From: Thermococcus sp. LS1
GTDB lineage: Archaea > Methanobacteriota_B > Thermococci > Thermococcales > Thermococcaceae
NCBI RefSeq assembly: GCF_012027395.1
Contig: NZ_SNUJ01000005.1
Span: 22,353 to 86,352 of the forward strand
Reading direction: 5' to 3'
Length of the DNA: 64,000 nucleotides
Below, in pieces: positions 17,026 through 24,601 of the stretch. A model generated the notes under the pieces. That model was not told the DNA's origin and made no database searches. It saw only the letters and a list, made by a program, of their open reading frames with translations. Made by a program: the position numbers and the translations under genes. Each line of letters starts with the position of its first letter. Within the stretch, counting starts at the first letter, position 1.

Positions 17026-17042
17026 CCAAAGTGTCACGCTAA
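17026..17042. promoter_or_regulatory. second copy of the copA-copR element, overlapping a perfect hairpin
   Basis: CCAAAGTGTCACGCTAA resembles the copA-copR gap sequence. Its end overlaps TCACGC-TAAT-GCGTGA (17034-17049), a perfect 6-base inverted repeat. It lies upstream of the EamA transporter and past the 3' end of the YHS gene. The remainder of this 200-base gap shows nothing else recognisable. Confidence 0.4.
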
Positions 17043-17148
17043 TGCGTGAAGAACTGCATACAAACCAGAGTCGGCAGAAAGAAAGAGCATTAATATTAAA
17101 AGCATGCCCCTTCATCAGCAGTATCCCTAAAAGGAAAAGTAAAGAAGA

Positions 17149-17367
17149 TTAATGGCAGCAACAGCCGTGTCCTCTGCCATGTTTATGACCATGAGAATGC
17201 ATGCCGTGCTCGTGCTTCATTTCCTCTTCCTTGACGTATTTTTCGGGATTTGCTTCAAATTGAGCTTTGCAGTGTGGAGAGCAGAAGTAGTAAGTCTTTC
17301 CACCGTACTCCACTTTGAACTCGGTTTCTTCACTAACTTCCATTCCGCAGACTGAGTCTATGGGCAT
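17149..17367 (-). CDS. YHS-domain metal-binding protein with His/Cys-rich tail
   Basis: 72 residues. The YHS/TRASH-like domain reads DSVCGMEVSEETEFKVEYGG then YYFCSPHCKAQFEANPEKYV, with three Cys for metal. The last 25 residues are a His/Gly tail closing with CCCH (HGMHSHGHKHGRGHGCCCH). Such proteins often accompany copper ATPases as intracellular buffers or donors. The ATG follows GGAGGTGGC and comes just after the CopZ-like gene, so the two are one transcript. Confidence 0.85.
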   Translation of the reverse strand: MPIDSVCGMEVSEETEFKVEYGGKTYYFCSPHCKAQFEANPEKYVKEEEMKHEHGMHSHGHKHGRGHGCCCH

Positions 17368-17368
17368 T

Positions 17369-17575
17369 TCAAGCCACCTCCACATCATAGCCGAACTTCG
17401 CTACGGCGTTGATTAGGTCCTCGATCTTGAGCTTTGACTCATCGTACTCGACGACCGCGGTCTTGTTCTCGAGGCTAACCTCTGCTTTGGCGCCAATCTT
17501 CTCCAGGGCCCTCCTGATGGTCATCACACAGTGCCCACAGCTCATATTGCTGATCTTCAAAACAACTTTCGCCAT
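17369..17575 (-). CDS. CopZ-like heavy-metal-associated chaperone
   Basis: 68 residues, a single HMA ferredoxin-like fold with the metal motif SNMSCGHCVM (CxxC, about residues 11-14), beta-strands KAEVSLENKTAVVEYD, and C-terminal KFGYDVEVA. It would bind Cu+ or a similar soft metal and pass it to an ATPase HMA domain. The ATG follows GGTGATTGAA. It is the first gene of the two-gene unit with the YHS protein. Confidence 0.88.
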   Translation of the reverse strand: MAKVVLKISNMSCGHCVMTIRRALEKIGAKAEVSLENKTAVVEYDESKLKIEDLINAVAKFGYDVEVA

Positions 17576-17669
17576 TTCAATCACCGGTACTAACTAAGCG
17601 CGAAAGCTTATTGTCCTTATTCTTTACAAGGTGAAAAGAAAATAGAGAAAAAACTTCAAAAACTGAAAA

Positions 17670-18047
17670 TCACAGGGAGTCAATTATTTTCTTGAGCTTC
17701 TCCTCCATTGGCTCCATAATCTCCACGACTTTCTTCCCGGCTACCTTCCAGGCGATGCTGGGCAGGGCGACTCCAAGATAGTTTCCGTCCTCCTTCCGGT
17801 AGCCAAAGCCAGTACAGGGTAGGAGGGCACCGATGTTTGGGTCAATCTTCACGAGCTCCTCCACCAGCTCGCTGTGGCAGATGAATAGCAGGTGGTAGTC
17901 CGCTATTATGCCGTCTTCACCTTCGGTTATCGCAACCGGAATCCTCTCGCCTATCAGAAGGAACCCCTCCTCCTCGAGCTTCTTCTTAAAGCGCTCCCAC
18001 ACGAAATCTAGATCCTCATCAAACCTCCTGACGTAGTAGAACTCCAT
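17670..18047 (-). CDS. DUF302-family protein
   Basis: 125 residues. The pattern HLLFICHSELVEELVKIDPN then GALLPCTGFGYRKEDGN matches DUF302 (TT1751-like fold), whose biochemical role is unknown. The ATG follows GGTGATGGTG. It starts just after the CoA-binding protein gene and is probably co-transcribed with it. A second DUF302 protein lies beside the CcdA fusion at about 29.8 kb. Association of both with redox or metal genes suggests a stress role, but this is context only. Confidence 0.75.
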   Translation of the reverse strand: MEFYYVRRFDEDLDFVWERFKKKLEEEGFLLIGERIPVAITEGEDGIIADYHLLFICHSELVEELVKIDPNIGALLPCTGFGYRKEDGNYLGVALPSIAWKVAGKKVVEIMEPMEEKLKKIIDSL

Positions 18048-18052
18048 CACCA

Positions 18053-18421
18053 TCACCCCGTCTCCACCATTATGCACTTTATAAAACTGTACTCCACGCC
18101 TTGGCTCTCCAAAAACTCCCTAATCTCTTCGCTCTCAGCTCCGGGCTGGAACCACAGCCTTCTGAAACCGGCTTCAACGGCTTCCTTTGCCACCTGAATG
18201 CCAACATTAGGAGGGACAACAAAGACTACCACATCCACATCTTTCGGGAGCTCCCTAACGCTTCTGTAGCACTTTAATCCTTCAATCTCGTCGTAGTTGG
18301 GATTAACGGGCAGAACCTCAAAGCCCTTTCTCATTAAATCTCTCAGGATTATGTTGCCGTATTTGGCTGGATTCGGGCTTGCCCCCACCAGGGCGATCCG
18401 CTTAAAACTCCGCACGTCCAT
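18053..18421 (-). CDS. CoA-binding-domain protein (YccU-like)
   Basis: 122 residues from the ATG after CAGGTGAAGAAA. It is a Rossmann-type CoA-binding domain: IALVGASPNPAKYGNIILRD, FEVLPVNPNYDEIEGLKCY, DVVVFVVPP, and FRRLWFQPGAESEEI. This is the stand-alone CoA_binding_2 family seen across archaea and bacteria; ligand assumed CoA or nucleotide, function unknown. Earlier in-frame starts exist but lack a ribosome site and would give an unusual N-terminal extension. Confidence 0.82.
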   Translation of the reverse strand: MDVRSFKRIALVGASPNPAKYGNIILRDLMRKGFEVLPVNPNYDEIEGLKCYRSVRELPKDVDVVVFVVPPNVGIQVAKEAVEAGFRRLWFQPGAESEEIREFLESQGVEYSFIKCIMVETG

Positions 18422-18488
18422 TTTCTTCACCTGACTTGAACTCAGATTCATGCTTTTTATGCATTGCTGGACAAAAATGAGTAAAAAG

Positions 18489-19346
18489 CTAAACGCTACT
18501 TTTGAGTCCTGCATCTTTAGGATTCAGCAAAGGCTCCTTCCCGTAGGCCCTGAGCACGAGGTACAGGGCGAGGATGAGGTAACCGAACTGCACTATTATC
18601 CTTCCCCACTCCATGCTCGTCGAGTACCCAAAGAGCACTGCAAAGAGGGAACCTATCGCTCCCTTGTGGTGCCACACACTGTCGCTTGGAATGCCGAGGT
18701 CGTACGCGGTTTCACTTGTGAATCCCAAATCCATTCCTTCCTCCTCAGCCCACTCTATGAGCTCATGGGTCCCGTAACCTGCCATGCCAGCAGCGACGAA
18801 GACAAGGAGTATCGAGCTGTAGTAGAAAAATGTCCTCAGGTTTATCTTCATGCCAACTCCGTAGATGAGGTAGGCGAGTATAAATGCACTGACTAAGCCC
18901 GTTATAAGGCCGAGGAGCGTGCCGCCGAAGTCCTGAGTCATGAAGGGCGTGAGGAACAGGACAGTCTCAAGTCCCTCCCTGAAGACAACTATGAACGTAA
19001 AGCCGATTAATGCAAGGGGACCTATTGTGTTGCTGATCCTGCTCTCTATCTCCGCCCTGATGTTTTTACCTTTAGTAGCCATCCAGTATACCATGCTCGT
19101 GAGGACTATCACAGCCAGGTAGGAAGCCAGGCCCTCAAAGAGCTCCTTCTCTTCTAGGCCCCCATAGAGCCCCAGTATCGCGGCTCCGAGGAGAATACTA
19201 GCCAGCAGGGAAAGTCCCACGCCGATCCAGACGTTTTTTATCTGTTCAGTCCGGTTGGTTCTCCTTAAATAGGCAACTATTATTGCGACTATTATGGCGG
19301 CCTCAAGGGCCTCTCTGAAGGTTATGAGGAAAGCGCCAGCGTTCAT
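18489..19346 (-). CDS. FTR1-family high-affinity iron permease
   Basis: 285 residues with seven membrane helices. Two REXXE iron-binding motifs are present: FREALEAAIIV at the N-terminus and VVFREGLETVLF in helix 4. These are the hallmark of FTR1/EfeU Fe3+ permeases. No multicopper oxidase or EfeO partner is adjacent. The ATG follows GGAGGTGGAGTA. An inverted repeat between promoter and start codon suggests iron-dependent repression. The gene is followed by the CoA-binding and DUF302 genes on the same strand. Confidence 0.9.
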   Translation of the reverse strand: MNAGAFLITFREALEAAIIVAIIVAYLRRTNRTEQIKNVWIGVGLSLLASILLGAAILGLYGGLEEKELFEGLASYLAVIVLTSMVYWMATKGKNIRAEIESRISNTIGPLALIGFTFIVVFREGLETVLFLTPFMTQDFGGTLLGLITGLVSAFILAYLIYGVGMKINLRTFFYYSSILLVFVAAGMAGYGTHELIEWAEEEGMDLGFTSETAYDLGIPSDSVWHHKGAIGSLFAVLFGYSTSMEWGRIIVQFGYLILALYLVLRAYGKEPLLNPKDAGLKSSV

Positions 19347-19363
19347 TACTCCACCTCCGAAAT

Positions 19364-19381
19364 TTTTAGGCCAGTCTAAAA
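19364..19381. promoter_or_regulatory. inverted repeat at the FTR1 promoter, candidate iron-regulator site
   Basis: TTTTAG and CTAAAA arms separated by GCCAGT, 18 bases in all, just 5' of the ribosome site of the permease and about 10 bases downstream of a TATA-like CATAAGTTA. The layout suits a DtxR-type repressor (TTAGG/CCTAA-like half sites). The regulator itself is not in this window. Confidence 0.45.
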
Positions 19382-19534
19382 TCTCTCGGATAACTTATGA
19401 AGTTTACCTTTGCCAAATTGAAGTTTTGGACGTAGGGGTGAAAACGCCCGCGTTCAGGAGGGAGATACTTCAACAGCAAAACCCAATGGTTTGGATATCG
19501 AACCTGAGTTTCAGACAATTCGCAATAATTGCCC

Positions 19535-19550
19535 GGGTATGGGCATACCC
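19535..19550. other. perfect hairpin in the FTR1-peroxiredoxin gap
   Basis: GGGTATG-GG-CATACCC, 7-base arms. It lies in a 268-base gap containing the FTR1 promoter and about 130 bases of otherwise unexplained GC-richer sequence (GTGAAAACGCCCGCGTTCAG nearby). The texture recalls the 3' end of IS200/IS605-type elements, but no transposase remnant is recognisable. Confidence 0.3.
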
Positions 19551-19614
19551 ATGTCTGTCACCTGCTTAATGTGAGAAAGAAACGGCTCAAAATTTACAAA
19601 ATGAAAAAGTAGAG

Positions 19615-20184
19615 TTAAATCTTTCCAACTAAATCGAGGCTGACCTCAAGGGTCTCCTTGCCGGGCTCCCAGCTGGCCGGACACACCTGTCCGGGGTGCT
19701 CCCTCACATACTTAGAGGCCCTGAGCCTTCTCAGTATCTCCTTCGCGCTCCTGCCTATGCTCAAATCGTGCATCTCCATGTGGACGACTTTTCCGTCAGG
19801 GTCTATGATAAAGGTCGCCCTCCAGGAGACGCCCTCGTCCTCGATATAGGTGCCAAACAAGCGGCATATCTTTCCGGCTGGATCGGCGAGCATTGGGTAC
19901 TTTATCTTCTTGATCGCGGGGGAAGTATCGTGCCAGGCCTTGTGGACGTAGGCAGTGTCCGTTGAAACGCTCAGGATCTCGGCGCCTTCCTTCTTGAACT
20001 CCTCGTAGTATTCGGCAAGCTCCTCAAGCTCCGTCGGGCAGACGAAGGTGAAGTCAGCCGGATAAAACGCCAAAACAACCCACTTGCCCCTGTAGTCCGA
20101 AAGCTTAACCTTCTCTATTGCGTCCTTTTCCGGAAGGTAGGCATCTGCCTCAAAGTCCGGGACGATTTCTCCAACTTTCACCAT
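19615..20184 (-). CDS. 2-Cys peroxiredoxin (AhpC type)
   Basis: 189 residues. Peroxidatic Cys in FYPADFTFVCPTELEE (PxxxTxxC, about residue 49) and resolving Cys in HPGQVCPASWEPG (about 170), so a typical 2-Cys enzyme that reduces H2O2 or organic peroxides. Catalytic Arg in SWRATFIIDPDG. The ATG follows GAGGTGTTTGAAAG. A TATA box is enclosed by a 7-base inverted repeat upstream. It is monocistronic and divergent from an FMN reductase-like gene. Confidence 0.93.
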   Translation of the reverse strand: MVKVGEIVPDFEADAYLPEKDAIEKVKLSDYRGKWVVLAFYPADFTFVCPTELEELAEYYEEFKKEGAEILSVSTDTAYVHKAWHDTSPAIKKIKYPMLADPAGKICRLFGTYIEDEGVSWRATFIIDPDGKVVHMEMHDLSIGRSAKEILRRLRASKYVREHPGQVCPASWEPGKETLEVSLDLVGKI

Positions 20185-20212
20185 CTTTCAAACACCTCGG
20201 AACTATGTTGGG

Positions 20213-20233
20213 AAACCTAACTTATATAGGTTT
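20213..20233. promoter_or_regulatory. inverted repeat AAACCTA/TAGGTTT enclosing the peroxiredoxin TATA box
   Basis: Perfect 7-base arms with the TATA box (TTATA, 20222-20226) in the 7-base spacer, so a protein bound here would block TBP. The same half site recurs at other oxidative-stress promoters in this window (rubrerythrin, rubredoxin, ferritin-like gene, 2-oxoacid oxidoreductase). Confidence 0.55.
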
Positions 20234-20325
20234 GCCTAACAAAGTGAAAAGTTCCAAAATCGAAAGTGTTACATTTTGAAGGACAAATTTAAATATCCCA
20301 AAAGCGAACTTCGTTCGGTGATAAG

Positions 20326-21021
20326 ATGAAGGTTAAGATAGTTCTCGGAACGGCAAGGGAAGGTAGGAAAAGCGAGAAAGTTGCGAGGTACCTCGTGAAG
20401 AAGGCCCAAGAATTCGGCTGGGACGCTGAGCTGATAGACGTCCGCGATTACCTCCTCGCCTACACCCACCGCTGGAGGATCACACCGAAGATGAAAAAAT
20501 ACCGGGAGAAGATTCTCGAAGCGGATGCGCTCATCATAGTCGCACCCGAGTACAACGAGAGCTATCCCGGAGAGCTTAAGATACTCCTGGACACAATTTA
20601 CGACGAGTACGAGGCTTTACCAGTTGGAATATGTACCGTCTCAAGCGTTACCGGCGGCGTTAGGCTGCTGATGGAGCTGAGAATCGCGTCGCTTAACTAC
20701 CGCATGCTCCCAGTTGCGCAGGTTCTGTTCTACAACGTGGACGATATATTCGAGGGCGAAGAGCTAAAGGACGAGAAGTATGAGGAGAGGGTTGGAAGGC
20801 TCTTCGGGACTCTTGAAAAGTACGCGAAGGTCCTGAAGCCGATAAGGGACGAAGTAAGAGAAAAACCCAGAGAAAAGGAGCGGGGGAACTATGAGGTCGT
20901 AGTTGTATATCCACGGAGAGACCGCCTTAGATGGGTCGCCCAAGTCGCTGAGTGCGCTATGGAAGAAGGAAAACCACTGATTCCTGCTTATGCTCCACGC
21001 CGCGAAGAGCCAGTAGGTTAG
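20326..21021 (+). CDS. NADPH-dependent FMN reductase-like flavoprotein with aberrant C-terminus
   Basis: 231 residues. The first about 185 form a flavodoxin-like NADPH:FMN reductase domain: VKIVLGTAREGRKSEKVARY (phosphate loop), then IIVAPEYNESYPGELKILLD, and VSSVTGGVRLLMELR. The last about 45 residues (from NYEVVVVYPRRDRLRW) match nothing in the family; they are read antisense through a truncated DUF998 gene, so the native stop has been lost. TATA AATTTAAATATC and the site GGTGATAAG precede the ATG. It is divergent from peroxiredoxin, which suggests a redox role. Confidence 0.8.
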   Translation: MKVKIVLGTAREGRKSEKVARYLVKKAQEFGWDAELIDVRDYLLAYTHRWRITPKMKKYREKILEADALIIVAPEYNESYPGELKILLDTIYDEYEALPVGICTVSSVTGGVRLLMELRIASLNYRMLPVAQVLFYNVDDIFEGEELKDEKYEERVGRLFGTLEKYAKVLKPIRDEVREKPREKERGNYEVVVVYPRRDRLRWVAQVAECAMEEGKPLIPAYAPRREEPVG

Positions 21022-21057
21022 GGCGCCGGCGATTCCTGAGTACTTAAGCAACTTCAA
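20886..21057 (-). pseudogene. DUF998 membrane protein, 5' fragment
   Basis: On the minus strand a TTG start (after GGGGACTTAGG, TATA-like CTTATATGG upstream) opens a DUF998 N-terminus: KLLKYSGIAGALTYWLFAAW, then FSFFHSALSDLGDPS and SPWIYNYDLIV. Similarity ends about there, where the frame runs into the flavoprotein gene. Intact DUF998 proteins have about six helices and around 200 residues, so this is a remnant left by a deletion that joined the two genes tail to tail. Confidence 0.65.
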
Positions 21058-21131
21058 CCTAAGTCCCCAGATAAGGAGTTTTGCCGCCCCCCATATAAGC
21101 GTATTTCATCTGAGCGTCAAAAAAGAGAATG

Positions 21132-22253
21132 TCAGAGCAGGCCCTCGATGAGCTCCGCTATGTTCCCCCGGGCCTTGCCCCTGAGGCGCTCCAGGTGGCT
21201 GCTCAAGGCCTCGCCGATGCCGTGGATGAAGAGGCTCAACGCCTCCTCCCTCTCAAGTCCGCGCGAGCGGAGGTAGAAGAGGGCATCCTCGTCGAACTGA
21301 TGGACTGCTGCTGAGTGGGAAGCCTCTTCGATTTCTGATGTATCGACCTCGAGCATTGGCACACTCACGCCAAGAGATCCTTCATCCATTATCGTCATAT
21401 GCGAGATTACCCTACTTGAAGAGTCCCTTGCACTCTCGAAGACCTTCGCAACACCCCTATGTACTGCCCAGCCTTTTTGATAAGAGAAGCCGTGCACTCT
21501 TGTCTCGCTTCTGCTCTTTTCGCCGTACTGGAGGACGTTAGTGAGGTAGTCAACGGCCGAGCTTATGCCCAGGGGCATTCCCCTCAGGATGAGCTCGCTC
21601 TCTCTACCTTCAAGCGAGTAATCTTCACGGTGGTGGCTCATGAGGCCACCTTTAATGAGGGTGAACACGTTGACTCTAGCTTTTTCGCCGAGTGATGCCC
21701 TCAGGAGGTAGTGGGACAGCGAAGAGTGCCTTCCGACGGTGAGGATTTCGAGGTCGGCGTTTCTCGCTTTAAGCTCGACCACTAAGGATTTTGTTCCTTC
21801 TTCGCTCAAATCGTAGATGATTATCGGTACCTTCACGCCCTCGGCCTCTATGCTGATGTGGTGGCTGATGAAGGCCTTCTTCGATAGGTGTGATACTATC
21901 ACAAGCGGCTCGGGAAGGTCTTCGGTTATCCTCAGCCTGTAGGACTTCTTCAGCGCGTAGAAGTGGAAGCCAAGGATTCTTGACTCCTCCGGACTTGAGA
22001 GGCCAAGCGTCCCCTCAGTTAGCTCAACGCCGGCTGGAAGGTTAAAGCTCGCTTCACTCCCAGAGAGGAGGACGTGCGCCTTAATCTTCACTTCCCCGGC
22101 CTTTGCCTCCGTCGGAAGCCTAAGTGGTGAGTTCTCCTCAAAGAGCTTCCACTTCGTGTAGCCCTTTATCGTTGGACTGTCCCCGTACTTCTGGTACTCA
22201 AGCTTTTGCAGCTTTTCCAGGGTAATCCCGTTAGAGAGTCCTTTAGGACGCAT
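21132..22253 (-). CDS. sufD: Fe-S cluster assembly scaffold subunit SufD
   Basis: 373 residues. A beta-helix SufB/SufD core with conserved tail motifs: HSAAVHQFDEDALFYLRSRG and EREEALSLFIHGIGEALSSH. It partners SufB and SufC in the SufBC2D scaffold that builds Fe-S clusters. The ATG overlaps the sufB stop (TGATG), so translation is coupled. It is the last gene of sufCBD. An A run just past the stop reads as T6 on the transcript, a plausible terminator. The active His of SufD is conserved in the HSAAVHQ region. Confidence 0.92.
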   Translation of the reverse strand: MRPKGLSNGITLEKLQKLEYQKYGDSPTIKGYTKWKLFEENSPLRLPTEAKAGEVKIKAHVLLSGSEASFNLPAGVELTEGTLGLSSPEESRILGFHFYALKKSYRLRITEDLPEPLVIVSHLSKKAFISHHISIEAEGVKVPIIIYDLSEEGTKSLVVELKARNADLEILTVGRHSSLSHYLLRASLGEKARVNVFTLIKGGLMSHHREDYSLEGRESELILRGMPLGISSAVDYLTNVLQYGEKSRSETRVHGFSYQKGWAVHRGVAKVFESARDSSSRVISHMTIMDEGSLGVSVPMLEVDTSEIEEASHSAAVHQFDEDALFYLRSRGLEREEALSLFIHGIGEALSSHLERLRGKARGNIAELIEGLL

Positions 22254-23677
22254 CAGCCAACACCCCCCATCTCGCTGAACTCCAGCTCTATGACCTTCTT
22301 GAGCACCTCGACGTACTCGAAAGGCAGCCCCTCGAGGATTTCGCTAATGAAGCCAAGCACTATGAGGCTCTTCGCTTCTTCCTCACCTATTCCGCGCGAG
22401 TTCATGTAGAAGAGCTTGTCCTCGCCGAGCTTCCCGGTGGTGGCTTCGTGGATTATGCTCGCAGTCGGCTCGTCGTTCTGGTTGTGCGGATAGGTGTAGG
22501 CCTTACTCTTCTTGTCGAGGATGAGTGAATCACAGGAAACCGTAGCGGTCGAGTTCCTGGCGCCCTTAATGATCCTCACCAGACCGCGGTAGATGTTTAT
22601 TCCGCCGTTGGCGCTTATGCTCTTCGAGACTATCTTGGAGCTGGTGTTGGGTGCGAGGTGCCACGTCTTTGCGCCGGTATCCTTCATGAAGGGCCCATTG
22701 CTGAGGGAGACGACGTATTGGGCAGTCCTCGCGCCCTCGCCCTTCAGGACGCTCGAGGGGTAGGTGTAGGTTATCCTGCTCCCTATGCTGCCCTCTATCC
22801 ACTCGACGTAGGCGTTCTCCTCTATGATGGCGCGCTTGTTGTTGAAGTTAATGACGTTCCTGCTCCAGTTCTGTATCGTGGTGAACTTGACGGTCGCTCC
22901 TTTGTGGGCGTAAATCTCGACCATGCCGTCGTGGAAGGAGAAGCCCTTGTACATCGGAGCTGAGCAGCCTTCGATGAAGTGTATGTAACTTCCCTCGTCG
23001 GCAACCAGGAGAGTGTGCTCGAACTGTCCCTCCAAAGCCGAACCTATGACGAAGAAGGCCTCGACTGGGAAGGGGATTCTCACGCCCTTGGGCACGTAGA
23101 CGAAGACTCCCCCGCTCCAGAGGGCATGGTGCAGAGCGGAGAACTTGTGCTCTCCAGCGGGGAAGACCCTGCCGAAGTACCGCTTCACGAGATCCGGATA
23201 CTTCTGCACCGCCTCCTCCATCGGTATCATGATTATGCCCATCTTCTCGAACTCTCCCTTGAGCTTCGAATAGACGCTCTCACTGTCAAACACGGCGGTT
23301 AAGCCGGAGAGGAACCTTTTCTCTATTTCGGGAATGTTGAGCCTCTCAAAGGTCCTCCTGATGTTCTCGGGCAGGTCCTCCCAGTCCTTAATCTCATTGC
23401 CTATCTCGGGCTTCGAGTAAAGGGTGAGGCTTTCCAAGTCAAGCTCCTCAATGCCGACGACCCATTTGGGCATGGGCAGCTTGTGGAAGAGCTCTAAAGC
23501 CTTGAGCCTGTGCCTGAGCATCCACTCCGGCTCGTTCTTTATCCTCGAGAGCTCCTCTATCATGTCCTTCGTCAGCTCGCCCTTGAGCTCTATCTCTTTG
23601 GGATATGGCACTGCCGTGCCGAGTATCTCCTCAAGGGAGCCAGCTTTGAGGATTTCGGCGAGTTTAGACTGCTCCAT
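22253..23677 (-). CDS. sufB: Fe-S cluster assembly scaffold subunit SufB
   Basis: 474 residues, full length. Typical blocks: SALHHALWSGGVFVYVPKGV, FEHTLLVADEGSYIHFIEGC, GSRITYTYPSSVLKG, and near the C-terminus ATVSCDSLILDKKSKAYTYP with the conserved Cys, then FYMNSRGIGEEEAKSLIV. It receives sulfur and forms the nascent cluster with SufD and SufC. The ATG after GGAGGACT lies inside the last codons of sufC (14-base overlap). No SufS or SufE gene is adjacent, as is common in Thermococcales. Confidence 0.95.
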   Translation of the reverse strand: MEQSKLAEILKAGSLEEILGTAVPYPKEIELKGELTKDMIEELSRIKNEPEWMLRHRLKALELFHKLPMPKWVVGIEELDLESLTLYSKPEIGNEIKDWEDLPENIRRTFERLNIPEIEKRFLSGLTAVFDSESVYSKLKGEFEKMGIIMIPMEEAVQKYPDLVKRYFGRVFPAGEHKFSALHHALWSGGVFVYVPKGVRIPFPVEAFFVIGSALEGQFEHTLLVADEGSYIHFIEGCSAPMYKGFSFHDGMVEIYAHKGATVKFTTIQNWSRNVINFNNKRAIIEENAYVEWIEGSIGSRITYTYPSSVLKGEGARTAQYVVSLSNGPFMKDTGAKTWHLAPNTSSKIVSKSISANGGINIYRGLVRIIKGARNSTATVSCDSLILDKKSKAYTYPHNQNDEPTASIIHEATTGKLGEDKLFYMNSRGIGEEEAKSLIVLGFISEILEGLPFEYVEVLKKVIELEFSEMGGVG

Positions 23678-24398
23678 AGTCCTCCACCGCCGCGAAGCCC
23701 TTCTCCTCTATTATCTTCACGAGCTCGACTCCGCCAGAGGCAACCAGCCTGCCCTCCTTGAGGACGTGAACCTTCTGGGCGTTGAGGTACTCCAATATTC
23801 TGCCGTAGTGTGTGATTAGGAGTATTGAGGTGCCCTCGCTGTGCAGCCTATCAATTATCCCGGCCATAACTTTGAGTGAGTCAACATCAACCCCACTGTC
23901 CGGCTCATCCAGAATCAGGAGCTTCGGCCTGATAAGGTAGGCTTGAAGCATCTCAAGCTTCTTCCTCTCTCCACCGGAAAAGCCGACGTTGAGCCCTCTT
24001 GAGAGCATCGAGCTGTCGAAGCCGAGCTCTTCAACGGCTTTGAAGATCATGTCGTAGGCCTCAACTTCGTCTATTCCCCTTAGGTTCTTCAGCATCCTCT
24101 GGAGGAACTGGATGACCTTAACACCCTCGACTTCCACTGGATGCTGGAAGCTGAGGAATATCCCCTTCTTGGCCCTCTCCTCTGGCTTCATCTCCGTTAT
24201 ATCCTCACCGTTAAAGGTTATCCTGCCCTTCACTACCCTGTACCTTGGATGACCGGCTATGGTCAAGGCCAGAGTTGATTTTCCGCTTCCGTTGGGACCC
24301 ATGACGACGTGGAGTTTGCCTTTTCCAATATCAAGCGTGATTCCCTTGAGTATTTCCTTATCCATAACTTTGACGTGTAAATCTTCCACCTTCAGCAT
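23664..24398 (-). CDS. sufC: Fe-S cluster assembly ATPase SufC
   Basis: 244 residues from the ATG after GGTGATGGGC. ABC ATPase motifs: Walker A GPNGSGKST, signature GFSGGERKKLEML, Walker B LLILDEPDSGVD, H-loop TH in LLITHYGR. The signature is typical of SufC. It powers conformational change of the SufBD scaffold. It is the first gene of the operon, with an inverted repeat around the expected start site. Confidence 0.95.
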   Translation of the reverse strand: MLKVEDLHVKVMDKEILKGITLDIGKGKLHVVMGPNGSGKSTLALTIAGHPRYRVVKGRITFNGEDITEMKPEERAKKGIFLSFQHPVEVEGVKVIQFLQRMLKNLRGIDEVEAYDMIFKAVEELGFDSSMLSRGLNVGFSGGERKKLEMLQAYLIRPKLLILDEPDSGVDVDSLKVMAGIIDRLHSEGTSILLITHYGRILEYLNAQKVHVLKEGRLVASGGVELVKIIEEKGFAAVEDYGAV

Positions 24399-24418
24399 GC
24401 CCATCACCGTCCTTTATA

Positions 24419-24434
24419 TACCCAGTATTGGGTA
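24419..24434. promoter_or_regulatory. inverted repeat at the suf operon promoter
   Basis: TACCCA-GTAT-TGGGTA, perfect 6-base arms. A TATA candidate (GTTTTAAAGG on the minus strand, about 24446-24455) would set the transcription start inside the repeat, so it is well placed for a repressor of Fe-S assembly. The downstream TATATAAAGG is too close to the ATG to act as the promoter of sufC. Confidence 0.5.
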
Positions 24435-24601
24435 AAAAAGTTCGCCTTTAAAACCTTTCTTCACAAATTTGTGTAATCAACTTGGGTCTCACATCCTGGT
24501 AACATTTATTTGGATCGAGTTTTCAATCCGTCAAAATTTGATGCTGTGATTTAGTTCACGAACAACCCATGCAATCTAGAATATTAACAAAAAAGAGGAA
24601 C

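Noticed and set aside
22566..22963. Several medium frames inside sufB on both strands
   Set aside because: SufB is full length and highly conserved; the others are GC-driven shadow frames.
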